NCBI GenBank assembly: GCA_024742705.1
Contig: JANSXZ010000006.1
Span: 1 to 64,000 of the forward strand
Length of the DNA: 64,000 bases
Direction: 5' to 3'
From: Paracoccaceae bacterium
GTDB lineage: Bacteria > Pseudomonadota > Alphaproteobacteria > Rhodobacterales > Rhodobacteraceae
Position numbers and translations under genes: made by a program. The stretch's first letter is position 1. Each line of letters opens with the position of its first letter. Shown one piece after another: positions 25,423-34,003 of the stretch. The notes under the pieces are model-generated. The model ran no database searches, was not told the DNA's origin, and saw only the letters and a list, made by a program, of their open reading frames with translations.

Positions 25423-26502
25423 ATGAAACACTTTGTCGCCGGGCTGACCGGCCCCGCCGTACTGGCCGCTGGCCTGTTCACATTTTCATTTGCCGATACG
25501 GCCGATGCGCAGATGCGCGAGCTGCGATTTGCCGAATTCGGCCCCAACCGGGGCACTCGGGCAGCCGCACTCGAGTGGCTCGACACCGAAATGCGCGAGA
25601 GATCCGGCGGCACGCTGGGGCTGGACATTTCGTGGGGCGGCGCTCTGCTGGGCGCCAAGACCGCGGCGCAGGGCCTTGCCGATGGCGTCGCCGACATGGC
25701 ATCCATCGTGCCGGTCTACGCGCCGGGCCAGCTGGTCGCCTATGAGGTGGTCGACACCGTGCAATACGGCGACGAATGGGTTGGCATGATGGCGACCTAC
25801 GAGTTCATGAACACCAACGAGGCGGCACTGGCCGAGCAGAAATCGTCGGGTATCAAGTACTTCGGCAACTACACCACCGGGCCGACGCAATTGCTGACCA
25901 AGGACGCGCCGGTCACCACCGCCGAAGATCTGGCGGGCCTGACGATCCGCGCCACCGGCGCCTTTGTGCCGGCAGTCGAAAGCAAGGGCGCATCGACCGT
26001 TTCGGTTTCGCAGCCGCAGGTCTATGAGGCGCTTTCCAACGGATCGGTCGACGGATCGACGACCTACTACTATGTGGTCAAGGCCTACAAGCAGTACGAA
26101 GTGGCCAAGTACATCACCGATCTGAACATGGGGCAGGTTCTGGCCTTCGGCGTGGGCATGAACATGAACACCTACATGAGCCTGTCGGACGAGGAACAGC
26201 AGCTTGTCGATCAGCTGGGCCGCGAGTTCACCGATTACATGGCTGAAAAAATGTACGAATCCCGCACCAGCGTGCGCGCCGAACTGGAGGCCGGCATCGA
26301 CGGGCACAAGATCACCGTGGTCGAACCGACAGCGGAATTGCGCGCCTCGATGGTGGCGATCGCCGATGCGGATGTGAGCAGCTGGATGGAAAAGGCCGAG
26401 AAGAAGGGCCTGGACGCGGCGGCGGTTCTGGACAGCTACAAGGCGCTGCTGGCCAAGTACGAGGCCGAACGCGACGCCAACGGCTACCCCTGGGCGCGCT
26501 GA
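25423..26502 (+). CDS. dctP: TRAP transporter substrate-binding protein
   Basis: A periplasmic DctP-type solute receptor of 359 residues. The signal peptide ends near ADTADAQ before MRELRFAEFGPN. The conserved carboxylate-binding Arg lies in LAGLTIRATGAF, followed by SQPQVYEALSNGSVDG, the usual DctP lobe motif. A strong AGGGAGGA ribosome site precedes the ATG. It starts the dctPQM operon, divergent from iclR. TRAP transporters take up carboxylates with a sodium gradient, so the ligand is probably the acid degraded by the hydratase-lyase operon at 21731-24413. Confidence 0.9.
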   Translation: MKHFVAGLTGPAVLAAGLFTFSFADTADAQMRELRFAEFGPNRGTRAAALEWLDTEMRERSGGTLGLDISWGGALLGAKTAAQGLADGVADMASIVPVYAPGQLVAYEVVDTVQYGDEWVGMMATYEFMNTNEAALAEQKSSGIKYFGNYTTGPTQLLTKDAPVTTAEDLAGLTIRATGAFVPAVESKGASTVSVSQPQVYEALSNGSVDGSTTYYYVVKAYKQYEVAKYITDLNMGQVLAFGVGMNMNTYMSLSDEEQQLVDQLGREFTDYMAEKMYESRTSVRAELEAGIDGHKITVVEPTAELRASMVAIADADVSSWMEKAEKKGLDAAAVLDSYKALLAKYEAERDANGYPWAR

Positions 26503-26527
26503 GCCGCCACAACAGGACCCGCGCGGC

Positions 26528-27094
26528 ATGGCTGCGCGGGCCCGTCCCCCGATCCCGCATTCCGGAACCCTGCCCTTGGACCGCCTGCTCAGTCTGATTG
26601 AAAACCTTGCCTTGTGGCTGGCATGTGCCGCGCTGCTGGCGATGGGCGCCATCGTGACCGGTTCGGCGCTGGGGCGCACGATGTTCAACGCGCCGATACC
26701 CGACGATCTGCTGATGGTGGGCCTGTTGATGGTCTGCGTGATCATCCTGCCGCTGGCCTATGTGGAACGGGGCGATGGCCATATCGCGGTGACAGTCGTC
26801 ACCGACCGCCTGCCCGCGCGCGTCCGTCACGCGCTGAGCGCGCTGGGACGGTGCCTGTTCGGTGCCTTCATCGGCACGATGGGCTGGATGCTGGCGCTGA
26901 AAGTTCCGAAGGAAATGGCCGGCGGATTGTACTATGACGGGCGGCTGGAGATTCCCACATGGCCGATGAAGGCGATCTTCGCATTCGGCGCCGCGGTGTT
27001 CCTGATCCGGCTGGCGGTGAACGTGGTGCGCGACCTGCGGGTGGCGGCGGGCCATGTCCCACCGCCCGATGCCGGCGGGACCGCGCCGCATTGA
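26528..27094 (+). CDS. dctQ: TRAP transporter small membrane subunit
   Basis: A DctQ subunit of 188 residues with four membrane helices (about 24-45, 58-78, 100-125 and 142-165). The start ATG 26528 gives a short basic N-terminus (MAARARPP) before the first helix; it lies 25 bases after the dctP stop. It partners DctM and DctP. It has no enzymatic motifs, as expected. Confidence 0.85.
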   Translation: MAARARPPIPHSGTLPLDRLLSLIENLALWLACAALLAMGAIVTGSALGRTMFNAPIPDDLLMVGLLMVCVIILPLAYVERGDGHIAVTVVTDRLPARVRHALSALGRCLFGAFIGTMGWMLALKVPKEMAGGLYYDGRLEIPTWPMKAIFAFGAAVFLIRLAVNVVRDLRVAAGHVPPPDAGGTAPH

Positions 27095-27182
27095 CCGGCG
27101 CCGCACCCGGCCCGGCCGCATCGCCCGCACCCTGCTTTCTGGCTGTAAACCGGCCTGATCGCGCGATGGAAAGGCATCTGCA

Positions 27183-28523
27183 ATGGATCCACTGAGTGTC
27201 GGACTGATCGCGCTGGCCGCCACGCTGGTGCTGCTGGCGCTGCGGGTGCCGATCGCCGCGGCGCTGGGCATCGTGGCCAGCGTGGGGATCTTCGTGATCT
27301 TCGCCTGGCGACCGGGCCGCGACTTCCTGCCCGAATACGCATGGCAGCCCACGCTTTCGCTGATTTCCAACAATCCCTATGCCTTCATCACCGGCTATAC
27401 CCTGTCGACGGTGCCTCTGTTCATCCTGATGGGACACCTGGCGTTCGAGGCCGGCTTCACCACCGATATCTACCGCGCTGCAAGGCTGTGGCTGTCGCGG
27501 CTGCCCGGCGGCGTGGCGATGGCATCCGTTGTGGGCTGTGGCGGGTTTTCGGCGATCACCGGATCGTCGGTGGCCTGCGCCGCCGCCATGGGCCGGATCG
27601 CGATTCCGGAGATGCTGCGGTTCGGCTATTCGCGCGCGCTGGCCGCCGGATCGGTGGCGATCGGTGGCACGCTGGGATCGCTGATCCCGCCTTCGGTGCT
27701 GTTCATCCTCTATGGCATCTTCGCCGAACAGAGCATTGCCAAGCTTTTTGTTGCGGCAATCGTTCCGGGGCTTCTGTCGCTGCTGGCCTATCTTCTGGTG
27801 ATCTACGTCTGGGTGCGCCTGCGGCCCGACGCGGCGCCGGTGCCGCAGGAAACCATCAGCCGAAGCGACAGGATGCGCGCGCTGCGCGACTGCTGGGCCA
27901 TCGTGACGCTGTTCATCGTGGTGATCGGCGGCATCTACATCGGGCTGTTCACGCCGACCGAAGCCGCCGGCGTGGGCGCGGCGGCCTGTCTGGCGCTGGG
28001 GGTGGTTCTGGGGCGCCTGAACCTGCGCCGCATCGGCGCGGCCCTGAAGGAAACCGTGTTCCAGAGCGCGATGATCTTCGTCATCGCCATCGGCGGGAAG
28101 CTGTTCGTGAGCTTCATCGCCCTGACCGGCCTGCCAACGCAGATCACGGAATGGATTCAGGCGGCGGATGTATCGGTGTTCCTGGTCATGGGCCTGATCG
28201 TGGTGATGTATCTTTTCCTGGGGATGTTTCTGGATCCGATCGGCATCATCCTGCTGACGCTGCCGCTGACCATACCGATCGTCGAGACCTTCGGGTTTTC
28301 GCTGATCTGGTTCGGCGTCGTGGTGATCAAGCTGCTGGAGATCGGCCTGGTGACGCCGCCCATCGGACTGAATGTCTTTGTCATCAAGTCGATCGTCGGC
28401 GACCGCATCCCGCTGGAATCGATCTTTGGCGGGGTGGCGTGGTTCCTGATCATCGAGATCTTCGTGCTGGCGGCCATTCTGGGCATACCGGCGCTGTCGC
28501 TGTTTCTGCCCGGTTTCGTCTGA
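27183..28523 (+). CDS. dctM: TRAP transporter large permease
   Basis: A DctM subunit of 446 residues with about twelve hydrophobic segments, belonging to the ion transporter superfamily. Characteristic segments: VGCGGFSAITGSSVACAAAMG, GTLGSLIPPSVLFILYG, and late ITPIGLNV-type sequence seen here as VTPPIGLNVFVIKSIV. It lies 88 bases after dctQ, behind GAAAGG. It completes the dctPQM set and is followed by copy 3 of the dispersed intergenic repeat. Confidence 0.92.
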   Translation: MDPLSVGLIALAATLVLLALRVPIAAALGIVASVGIFVIFAWRPGRDFLPEYAWQPTLSLISNNPYAFITGYTLSTVPLFILMGHLAFEAGFTTDIYRAARLWLSRLPGGVAMASVVGCGGFSAITGSSVACAAAMGRIAIPEMLRFGYSRALAAGSVAIGGTLGSLIPPSVLFILYGIFAEQSIAKLFVAAIVPGLLSLLAYLLVIYVWVRLRPDAAPVPQETISRSDRMRALRDCWAIVTLFIVVIGGIYIGLFTPTEAAGVGAAACLALGVVLGRLNLRRIGAALKETVFQSAMIFVIAIGGKLFVSFIALTGLPTQITEWIQAADVSVFLVMGLIVVMYLFLGMFLDPIGIILLTLPLTIPIVETFGFSLIWFGVVVIKLLEIGLVTPPIGLNVFVIKSIVGDRIPLESIFGGVAWFLIIEIFVLAAILGIPALSLFLPGFV

Positions 28524-28574
28524 CGGCTACGGCTGCCCGGCACCCCGAGCCGTGCGCCGGTGGCACGTTCGGGA

Positions 28575-28607
28575 GCCTCCGGCGGGAGTTTATCCGGCAA
28601 GATGAAG
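28575..28607 (+). repeat. Intergenic repeat, copy 3 (33 nt)
   Basis: Identical over 33 bases to the end of 21685-21723. It lies in the 118-base gap between the convergent dctM and gmaS genes, as copies 1 and 2 lie in other convergent gaps. Confidence 0.85.
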
Positions 28608-28641
28608 CGGCGACCCGCACGCCGGGGCGGTTTTGCCGGCG

Positions 28642-29973
28642 TCAGATGTCAATGGCGTTGTCGCGTTCCCAGCGGGTGAAATGGGCGGTGTAATCGAGCC
28701 ATTCGTTCTGCTTGAGCTTCAGGAAAGCTTCGGAAAACTCGGTGCCCAGCATGGCCTGAAGCGGTTTGTCCTTGGCAAAGGCGCGCAGGGCGTCGAGCAG
28801 GTTGAGCGGCAGGCGCACGGCGCCGCGCAGTTTGTGACCGTCGGCGTACATGTCGATATCGCTGCGTTTGCCCGGATCGGCATCGGTGGCGAGGCCCGAA
28901 AGCCCGGCGGCGATGATAGCGGCCTGGAGCAGGTAGGGATTGGCGGCGCCGTCGGCGAGGCGCAGTTCGAACCGCCCCGGGCCCGGAACGCGCACCATGT
29001 GGGTGCGGTTGTTACCAGTCCAGGTGACGGTGTTGGGCGCCCAGGTGGCGCCGGAGGCCGTGCGCGGGGCGTTGATGCGTTTGTAGCTGTTGACGGTGGG
29101 GTTGGTGATGGCCGTCATCGCCCGCGCGTGCCGCATGATTCCGCCCAGAAACGCGCGGCCCTGATCCGACAGGCCCAGTTCGGCGGTGTCGCCGGTACCG
29201 GCCGGCGCTGCGAAGACGTTGTTCGCGGCGGCGGCCCCCGGCGCGTCCCAGACGGACACATGCGCGTGGCAGCCGTTGCCGGTGAGGCCGGGTATCGGTT
29301 TGGGCATGAAGGTGGCGCGCAGACCGTGTTTTTCGGCGACGGATTTGACCATGAACTTGAAGAACGAGTGCTTGTCGGCGGTGGCCAGGGCATCGTCGAA
29401 TTCCCAGTTCATCTCGAACTGGCCGTTGGCGTCTTCGTGATCGTTCTGGTAAGGGCCCCAGCCGAGGCCCAGCATGTGGTCGCAGATCTCGGCGATCACG
29501 TCATAGCGGCGCATTACTGCCTGCTGATCATAGCAGGGTTTGGCAGCGGTGTCGGCCGGATCGCTGATGCTGTCGCCATCGGCGGTGAGCAGGAAGAACT
29601 CGGCTTCGACGCCGGTCTTGACGTGCAGCCCCTGCGCGCCGGCCTCGGCGATCAGCCGGCGCAGCACGTTGCGCGGCGCCTGCGCGACCTCGGCGCCGTC
29701 CATCACGGGGTTGGCCGCGACCCAGGCGACATCGGGTTTCCAGGGCAGCTGGATGACCGACGCCGGATCGGGCACCGCGAGCATGTCGGGATCGGCGGGC
29801 GACATGTCGAGATAGGTGGCGAAACCGGCAAAGCCGGCGCCTTCGCTCTGCATGTCGGCGATGGCGGCGGCGGGAACCAGTTTGGCGCGCTGACCACCGA
29901 ACAGATCGGTGAAGGAGATCATGAAGTATCTGACGCCATTGTCGGCGGCGAACTGGCTGAGGTCGGTGGTCAT
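28642..29973 (-). CDS. gmaS: Gamma-glutamylmethylamide synthetase / type III glutamine synthetase
   Basis: A glutamine-synthetase-fold ligase of 443 residues. The N-terminal beta-grasp (FMISFTDLFGGQRAKLVP) is followed by metal-site motifs GVEAEFFL, NDHEDANGQFEMNWEFDD and GNGCHAHVSVWD, ATP and substrate residues in TWTGNNRTHMVRVPGPGR, and FELRLADGAANPYL. It is shorter than GSI (about 470) and matches GlnT/GmaS. Its position after mgsABC and an XRE-cupin regulator supports gamma-glutamylmethylamide synthetase: glutamate plus methylamine plus ATP. A GGGGAAA ribosome site precedes ATG 29973. It is separated from mgsC by 167 bases with no feature I can name. Ordinary glutamine synthesis remains an alternative. 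Confidence 0.82.
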   Translation of the reverse strand: MTTDLSQFAADNGVRYFMISFTDLFGGQRAKLVPAAAIADMQSEGAGFAGFATYLDMSPADPDMLAVPDPASVIQLPWKPDVAWVAANPVMDGAEVAQAPRNVLRRLIAEAGAQGLHVKTGVEAEFFLLTADGDSISDPADTAAKPCYDQQAVMRRYDVIAEICDHMLGLGWGPYQNDHEDANGQFEMNWEFDDALATADKHSFFKFMVKSVAEKHGLRATFMPKPIPGLTGNGCHAHVSVWDAPGAAAANNVFAAPAGTGDTAELGLSDQGRAFLGGIMRHARAMTAITNPTVNSYKRINAPRTASGATWAPNTVTWTGNNRTHMVRVPGPGRFELRLADGAANPYLLQAAIIAAGLSGLATDADPGKRSDIDMYADGHKLRGAVRLPLNLLDALRAFAKDKPLQAMLGTEFSEAFLKLKQNEWLDYTAHFTRWERDNAIDI

Positions 29974-30140
29974 TTTCGGTTTCCCCTTTTTGCTCGTATC
30001 AGGCCGTGGGCGATGCCGGGCGCTCTGGCCGGACCCTTGTCACACATGCCGGCCCGTCTTGTCGCGCGGCAAGCGGCGACCGGCGGTGATTTCCGGGCAC
30101 CGGCGCGCCCGGGCGCGGCAAGTTTGGGCGCCGCGGGCCA

Positions 30141-31463
30141 TCATGACGGTTTGCCGGGGTACCAGTCGGTGCCCGCCAGCGGCACCTTTGCCATCGCCGC
30201 CGCCTCCATCGTTATCGCGCAAAGGTCTTCCGGTTCGAGGTTGAGCACATGGTTCTTGCCGCAGGCGCGGGCGATGGTCTGGGCCTCGAGTGTCATGACC
30301 TTGAGATAGTTGTTCAGCCGGCGCCCGCCTTCGACCGGATCAAGCCGCGCAGCCAGTTCGGGATCCTGGGTGGTGATGCCGGCGGGATCGCGCCCTTCGT
30401 GCCAGTCGTCATAGGCGCCGGCGGTGGTGCCGAGGGCTTTGTACTCGGCTTCATGGCGCGGATCGTTGTCGCCCAGCGCGATCAGGGCGGCGGTGCCGAT
30501 CGAAGCGCAATCGGCGCCCAGCGCGAGCGCCTTGGCCACGTCCGCGCCATTGCGGATGCCGCCCGAAACGATCAGCTGCACGCTGCGGTGCATCCCCAGA
30601 TCCTGAAGCGCGCGGACCGCTTCGGGGATGCAGGCCAGCGTCGGCATCCCGACGTGTTCGATGAACACGTCCTGGGTGGCCGCCGTGCCGCCCTGCATAC
30701 CGTCCAGAACCACCACATCTGCGCCTGCCTTGACCGCGAGCGTCGTATCGAAATAAGGCCGCGCGCCGCCGATCTTGACGTAGATCGGCACCTGCCACCC
30801 GGTGATTTCGCGCAGTTCGAGTATCTTGATCTCGAGATCGTCGGGCCCGGTCCAATCGGGATGGCGGCAGGCGCTGCGCTGGTCGATGCCGGCGGGCAGG
30901 TCGCGCATCGCGGCCACGCGGTCGCTGATCTTCTGGCCCAGAAGCATGCCGCCACCGCCGGGTTTCGCGCCCTGTCCAACGACGATTTCGATGGCATCGG
31001 CACGGCGCAGATCGGCCGGGTTCATGCCGTAGCGCGACGGCAGGTATTGATAGACCAGCAGTCGCGAATGGCCGCGCTCTTCAGGTGTCATGCCGCCGTC
31101 GCCCGTGGTTGTCGATGTCCCGGCAAGCGTCGCGCCGCGGCCCAGCGCCTCCTTGGCCTGGCCCGACAGCGCCCCGAAGGACATGCCGGCGATGGTGATC
31201 GGAATGTCCAGACGCACCGGCGATTTCGCGTACCGCGTGCCCAGTGTCACATCGGTGCCGCAACGCTCGCGGTAGCCTTCCAGCGGGTAGCGCGACATCG
31301 ACGCGCCCAGAAACAGCAGATCGTCGAAATGCGGCAGGCGCCGTTTCGCCCCGCCACCGCGGATGTCGTAGATGCCTGTGGCGGCGGCGCGGCGGATTTC
31401 GGCATTCACCGCCGGGGTGAACGTCGCCGACTGAACCGGAACAGTGCGGGGTTTGTCGGTCAT
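30141..31463 (-). CDS. mgsC: N-methylglutamate synthase, FMN-binding subunit
   Basis: A 440-residue FMN-dependent glutamate-synthase-domain protein. Barrel motifs: GMSFGALSGQAKEALGRGA, GQGAKPGGGGMLLGQKIS, SGGIRNGADVAKAL and ALGADCASIGTAAL. The three-cysteine iron-sulfur site expected near the C-terminus of full glutamate synthases is not obvious, as in the MgsC/GlxD subgroup. It starts at 31463 (MTDKPRTVPVQ), seven bases after the mgsB stop. With MgsA and MgsB it should transfer methylamine nitrogen onto glutamate to give N-methylglutamate. In other bacteria, methylotrophs included, these three genes lie next to gmaS, as here. Confidence 0.83.
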   Translation of the reverse strand: MTDKPRTVPVQSATFTPAVNAEIRRAAATGIYDIRGGGAKRRLPHFDDLLFLGASMSRYPLEGYRERCGTDVTLGTRYAKSPVRLDIPITIAGMSFGALSGQAKEALGRGATLAGTSTTTGDGGMTPEERGHSRLLVYQYLPSRYGMNPADLRRADAIEIVVGQGAKPGGGGMLLGQKISDRVAAMRDLPAGIDQRSACRHPDWTGPDDLEIKILELREITGWQVPIYVKIGGARPYFDTTLAVKAGADVVVLDGMQGGTAATQDVFIEHVGMPTLACIPEAVRALQDLGMHRSVQLIVSGGIRNGADVAKALALGADCASIGTAALIALGDNDPRHEAEYKALGTTAGAYDDWHEGRDPAGITTQDPELAARLDPVEGGRRLNNYLKVMTLEAQTIARACGKNHVLNLEPEDLCAITMEAAAMAKVPLAGTDWYPGKPS

Positions 31464-31470
31464 CTGAGCC

Positions 31471-32148
31471 TCAGTACGCGTTGTCGATGTCGAAATGATA
31501 CAGACGGCGGGCCGACCCGTAGCGCCGGAACCCGGCGGGATCGGCATCGCTGCCGGCGCTTTCCAGCAGCTTGGCGAGGGCGGTCAGGTGTTCGGGCCGC
31601 ATCTCTTTCTCGATGCAGTCCGCGCCCAGCGATTTGACCGATCCGCGCACGAAAAGCTGCGCCTCGTAGATGCTGTCGCCCAGCGCCTCGCCGGCATCGC
31701 CACAGACCACCAGGTGGCCCTTTTGCGCCATGAAGGCCGACATGTGCCCGATGTTCCCGTGCACCACGATGTCAATTCCCTTCATCGAGATCCCGCAGCG
31801 CGACGCGGCATTGCCGTGGATCACCAGAAGGCCGCCATGACCGGTGGCGCCGGCATACTGGCTGGCGTCACCTTCCACGATCACGGTGCCCGACATCATG
31901 TTTTCCGCAACTCCCGGCCCGACCGATCCGGCCACGCGCACGGTTGCGCGGGCGTTCATCCCGGCGCAGTAATACCCCGTGGGCCCGGCCACCGTGACAT
32001 CCAGCGGCGCGTCAAGCCCGACGGCCAGCGCATGGGCGCCGCGCGGGTTCAGGATTTGCCAGGCGGTCTGGTTGGTGCTGCCGTTCTGCGCCTGCAAGGC
32101 GGCGTTCATGTCGCGCAGCGTGGTTTCGGCGAGGTCGATCACCTGCAT
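31471..32148 (-). CDS. mgsB: N-methylglutamate synthase, GXGXG-domain subunit
   Basis: A 225-residue protein made almost entirely of a right-handed beta-helix, the C-terminal alpha-subunit domain of glutamate synthase. Repeated glycine turns are seen in GPTGYYCAGMN, GDASQYAGATGHGG, GNIGHMSAFM and GDAGEALGDSIYEA. The start ATG 32148 (MQVIDLAETTL) comes one base after the mgsA stop region, so translation is coupled. Its role is structural, assembling the amidotransferase and FMN subunits. Confidence 0.83.
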   Translation of the reverse strand: MQVIDLAETTLRDMNAALQAQNGSTNQTAWQILNPRGAHALAVGLDAPLDVTVAGPTGYYCAGMNARATVRVAGSVGPGVAENMMSGTVIVEGDASQYAGATGHGGLLVIHGNAASRCGISMKGIDIVVHGNIGHMSAFMAQKGHLVVCGDAGEALGDSIYEAQLFVRGSVKSLGADCIEKEMRPEHLTALAKLLESAGSDADPAGFRRYGSARRLYHFDIDNAY

Positions 32149-32149
32149 G

Positions 32150-33034
32150 TCAGTGGCTCCAGAAGTAAACGGTTGCCGGCTCTGGTTCCCAGATGCGGGC
32201 ACGCGCGATGTCAGGCAGGTTGACCAGCGCACGGTATTCCGAACCAAAGGCGACATATCGTTCGGTTTCGGCCATCACCGCCGGTTTGCAGGCGATCGGA
32301 TCGCGCAGCACACCGAAGCCGTCGGCGGTGCCCACCACGAAGGTGTAGAACCCGTCGAGATCGCGCAGGCCCTGTTCCAGCGCGCCGCCCAGCGTGGCCC
32401 CCTGCCCCATCCGCCAGGTCAGATAGGCAGCGCCGACTTCGGTGTCGTTCTCGGTTTCGATATGCACGCCATCGCGGCGCAGACGGCGGCGCAGCGCGTT
32501 GTGGTTCGACAGCGATCCGTTGTGCACCAGGCACTGGTCGGGCCCGGTTGAAAACGGATGCGCGCCCATGGTGGTGACAGCCGATTCGGTGGCCATCCGC
32601 GTATGGCCGATGCCGTGGGTGCCGGACATTTCAGGCACCGCAAAGCGGCGCGCGACGTCGCGCGGCAGCCCGACCTCCTTGTAGATTTCGATCCTTTCGC
32701 CCGCGCTCATCACGCGCAGCCCCGCGGGCAGCGCCGCGCGCAGGTCCGGCGCCGCGTCGCGCGGCGCTTCGATCACGGCGTGCGTGTCCTTGCGGGTGAT
32801 CGACACATCGGTGCCCGTGGCCGCGGCAAGCCGCGCCTGCAACCCGTCGAAGGCGGCCATGTCATCGCTCTGCACCGTCAACTTGGCCCGGCCGGGACGG
32901 CCCGGACCGTAGATCGCGATGCCGGCGCTGTCGGGGCCGCGATCTGTCATCGTGACCAGCATATCCGTCAGCAGGCCGCCCAGTTCGGGCTGCAACCGCG
33001 CATCCTTCAGAAACAATCCGACGATTCCACACAT
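32150..33034 (-). CDS. mgsA: N-methylglutamate synthase, class II amidotransferase subunit
   Basis: A class II glutamine amidotransferase of 294 residues. The N-terminal nucleophile is Cys2 (MCGIVGLF), with RGPDSAGIAIYG, GIGHTRMATES and LVHNGSLSNHNALRR as the other conserved loops. In glutamate synthase this domain releases ammonia from glutamine; in the N-methylglutamate synthase complex it would act on gamma-glutamylmethylamide and free methylamine. First gene of mgsABC, 110 bases downstream of the XRE-cupin regulator on the same strand. Confidence 0.85.
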   Translation of the reverse strand: MCGIVGLFLKDARLQPELGGLLTDMLVTMTDRGPDSAGIAIYGPGRPGRAKLTVQSDDMAAFDGLQARLAAATGTDVSITRKDTHAVIEAPRDAAPDLRAALPAGLRVMSAGERIEIYKEVGLPRDVARRFAVPEMSGTHGIGHTRMATESAVTTMGAHPFSTGPDQCLVHNGSLSNHNALRRRLRRDGVHIETENDTEVGAAYLTWRMGQGATLGGALEQGLRDLDGFYTFVVGTADGFGVLRDPIACKPAVMAETERYVAFGSEYRALVNLPDIARARIWEPEPATVYFWSH

Positions 33035-33144
33035 GGCCCGGCCCCGTTTATCCCTGCGTCAGGGTTAGCACCGGGCCACAGGAATTTCAACTGTCAAGAA
33101 ACAAATTTTCCCCGTAAGGCGCACAACGGCCGGTTTGGGCCGAA

Positions 33145-33771
33145 TCAGGCGCTGCGGTACGAGATCACCGACAGATAGCGCGCCGGCAGGCGGACCAGCA
33201 CCTCGGGGCCGTGCGGCGCATCGGCGTCGAAGAACAGCGTATCGCCCGGTCGCAACGGATAGACCGCCGTGCCATGCCGGTAGTCCACCGCACCTTGGAG
33301 CATGTAGATCATTTCGACGCCGTCATGCTGAAACGCCGGGAACACATCCGAAGCCTCGGTGAGGGTGATCAGGTAGGGTTCGACCATGACGCCGCTGGCG
33401 TTGCCGCCGATATGGCCCAGCAACCGGTACTGATGGCCCGCGCGGGTGCCGGCGCGGTCTGTCTCGACGCCCGCGCCGGCGCGTGTGTGCACCGCGTTGC
33501 GCCGCGTTTCGAAGCGGCGAAAGAACGCCGTGACGGGCACGCCGAGCGATTCCGACAGGCTTTGCAGCGTTGTCAGCGATGGCGAGGTGTTGCCGTTCTC
33601 GATCTTGGAAAGCATGCCGATCGACAGGCCGGTGCGCTGTGCGAGGTCGGCCACCGTCAGGCCGTGCTGGTGCCGGATGGCGCGCAGTTCGCGCCCGATC
33701 GCCTCTTCCAGCACGGTCGAGCGATCCTCGCGCAGCCGGTGCGGATCCTGGGAAAGCGGGGGTTTCGGCAT
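33145..33771 (-). CDS. XRE-family regulator with C-terminal cupin domain
   Basis: A 208-residue regulator. The helix-turn-helix (about 30-85) reads LTVADLAQRTGLSIGMLSKI then ENGNTSPSLTTLQSLSESLGV. The C-terminal cupin (about 125-205) has FPAFQHDGVEMIYMLQG and YPLRPGDTLFFDADAPHGP and probably binds a small effector. The start ATG 33771 (MPKPPLSQDPH) is chosen because the upstream frame extension is of low-complexity composition. Proteins of this type precede glnT/gmaS-glx/mgs clusters in other alphaproteobacteria; here it lies directly upstream of mgsABC on the same strand and is the likely local regulator. Confidence 0.85.
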   Translation of the reverse strand: MPKPPLSQDPHRLREDRSTVLEEAIGRELRAIRHQHGLTVADLAQRTGLSIGMLSKIENGNTSPSLTTLQSLSESLGVPVTAFFRRFETRRNAVHTRAGAGVETDRAGTRAGHQYRLLGHIGGNASGVMVEPYLITLTEASDVFPAFQHDGVEMIYMLQGAVDYRHGTAVYPLRPGDTLFFDADAPHGPEVLVRLPARYLSVISYRSA

Positions 33772-33909
33772 GGTTCGGGTTCCGGGGTTCTGTCGGGCGG
33801 AACCTAGCCTGCGCCGCCAGCCAAGGCCAGTGGCCGTGCCAGAGGCGGCGGCACGCAGAGACCACCGGGTGGCGCGGGAGGTGAGCGCGAGGGGGGCTTT
33901 CTGCCCCCC

Positions 33910-33958
33910 GCCTGGGCAAGCCCAGGCCCCCCCGAGGATATTTTTGGCAAAAGGAAAG
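33910..33958. repeat. Hairpin plus AT-rich Roseobacter-type intergenic element
   Basis: GCCTGGGC-AA-GCCCAGGC (33910-33927) is a perfect eight-pair hairpin. After a C-run it is followed by GAGGATATTTTTGGCAAAAGG, in which TTTTG-G-CAAAA is a second small inverted repeat. It lies in the 232-base gap between the divergent XRE-cupin and M20 genes. It recalls the GC hairpin plus ATATTTTTGGC elements common between Rhodobacteraceae genes, and it differs from the three-copy repeat. Confidence 0.6.
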
Positions 33959-34003
33959 CGAATTCGGCTGGCCCCGCGCCCGCCGAAGCGCCACGATGCG
34001 GGG

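Noticed and set aside
29974..30140. An extra gene between mgsC and gmaS
   Set aside because: 167 bases with no plausible start or ribosome site; it probably holds a leader or promoter for gmaS.
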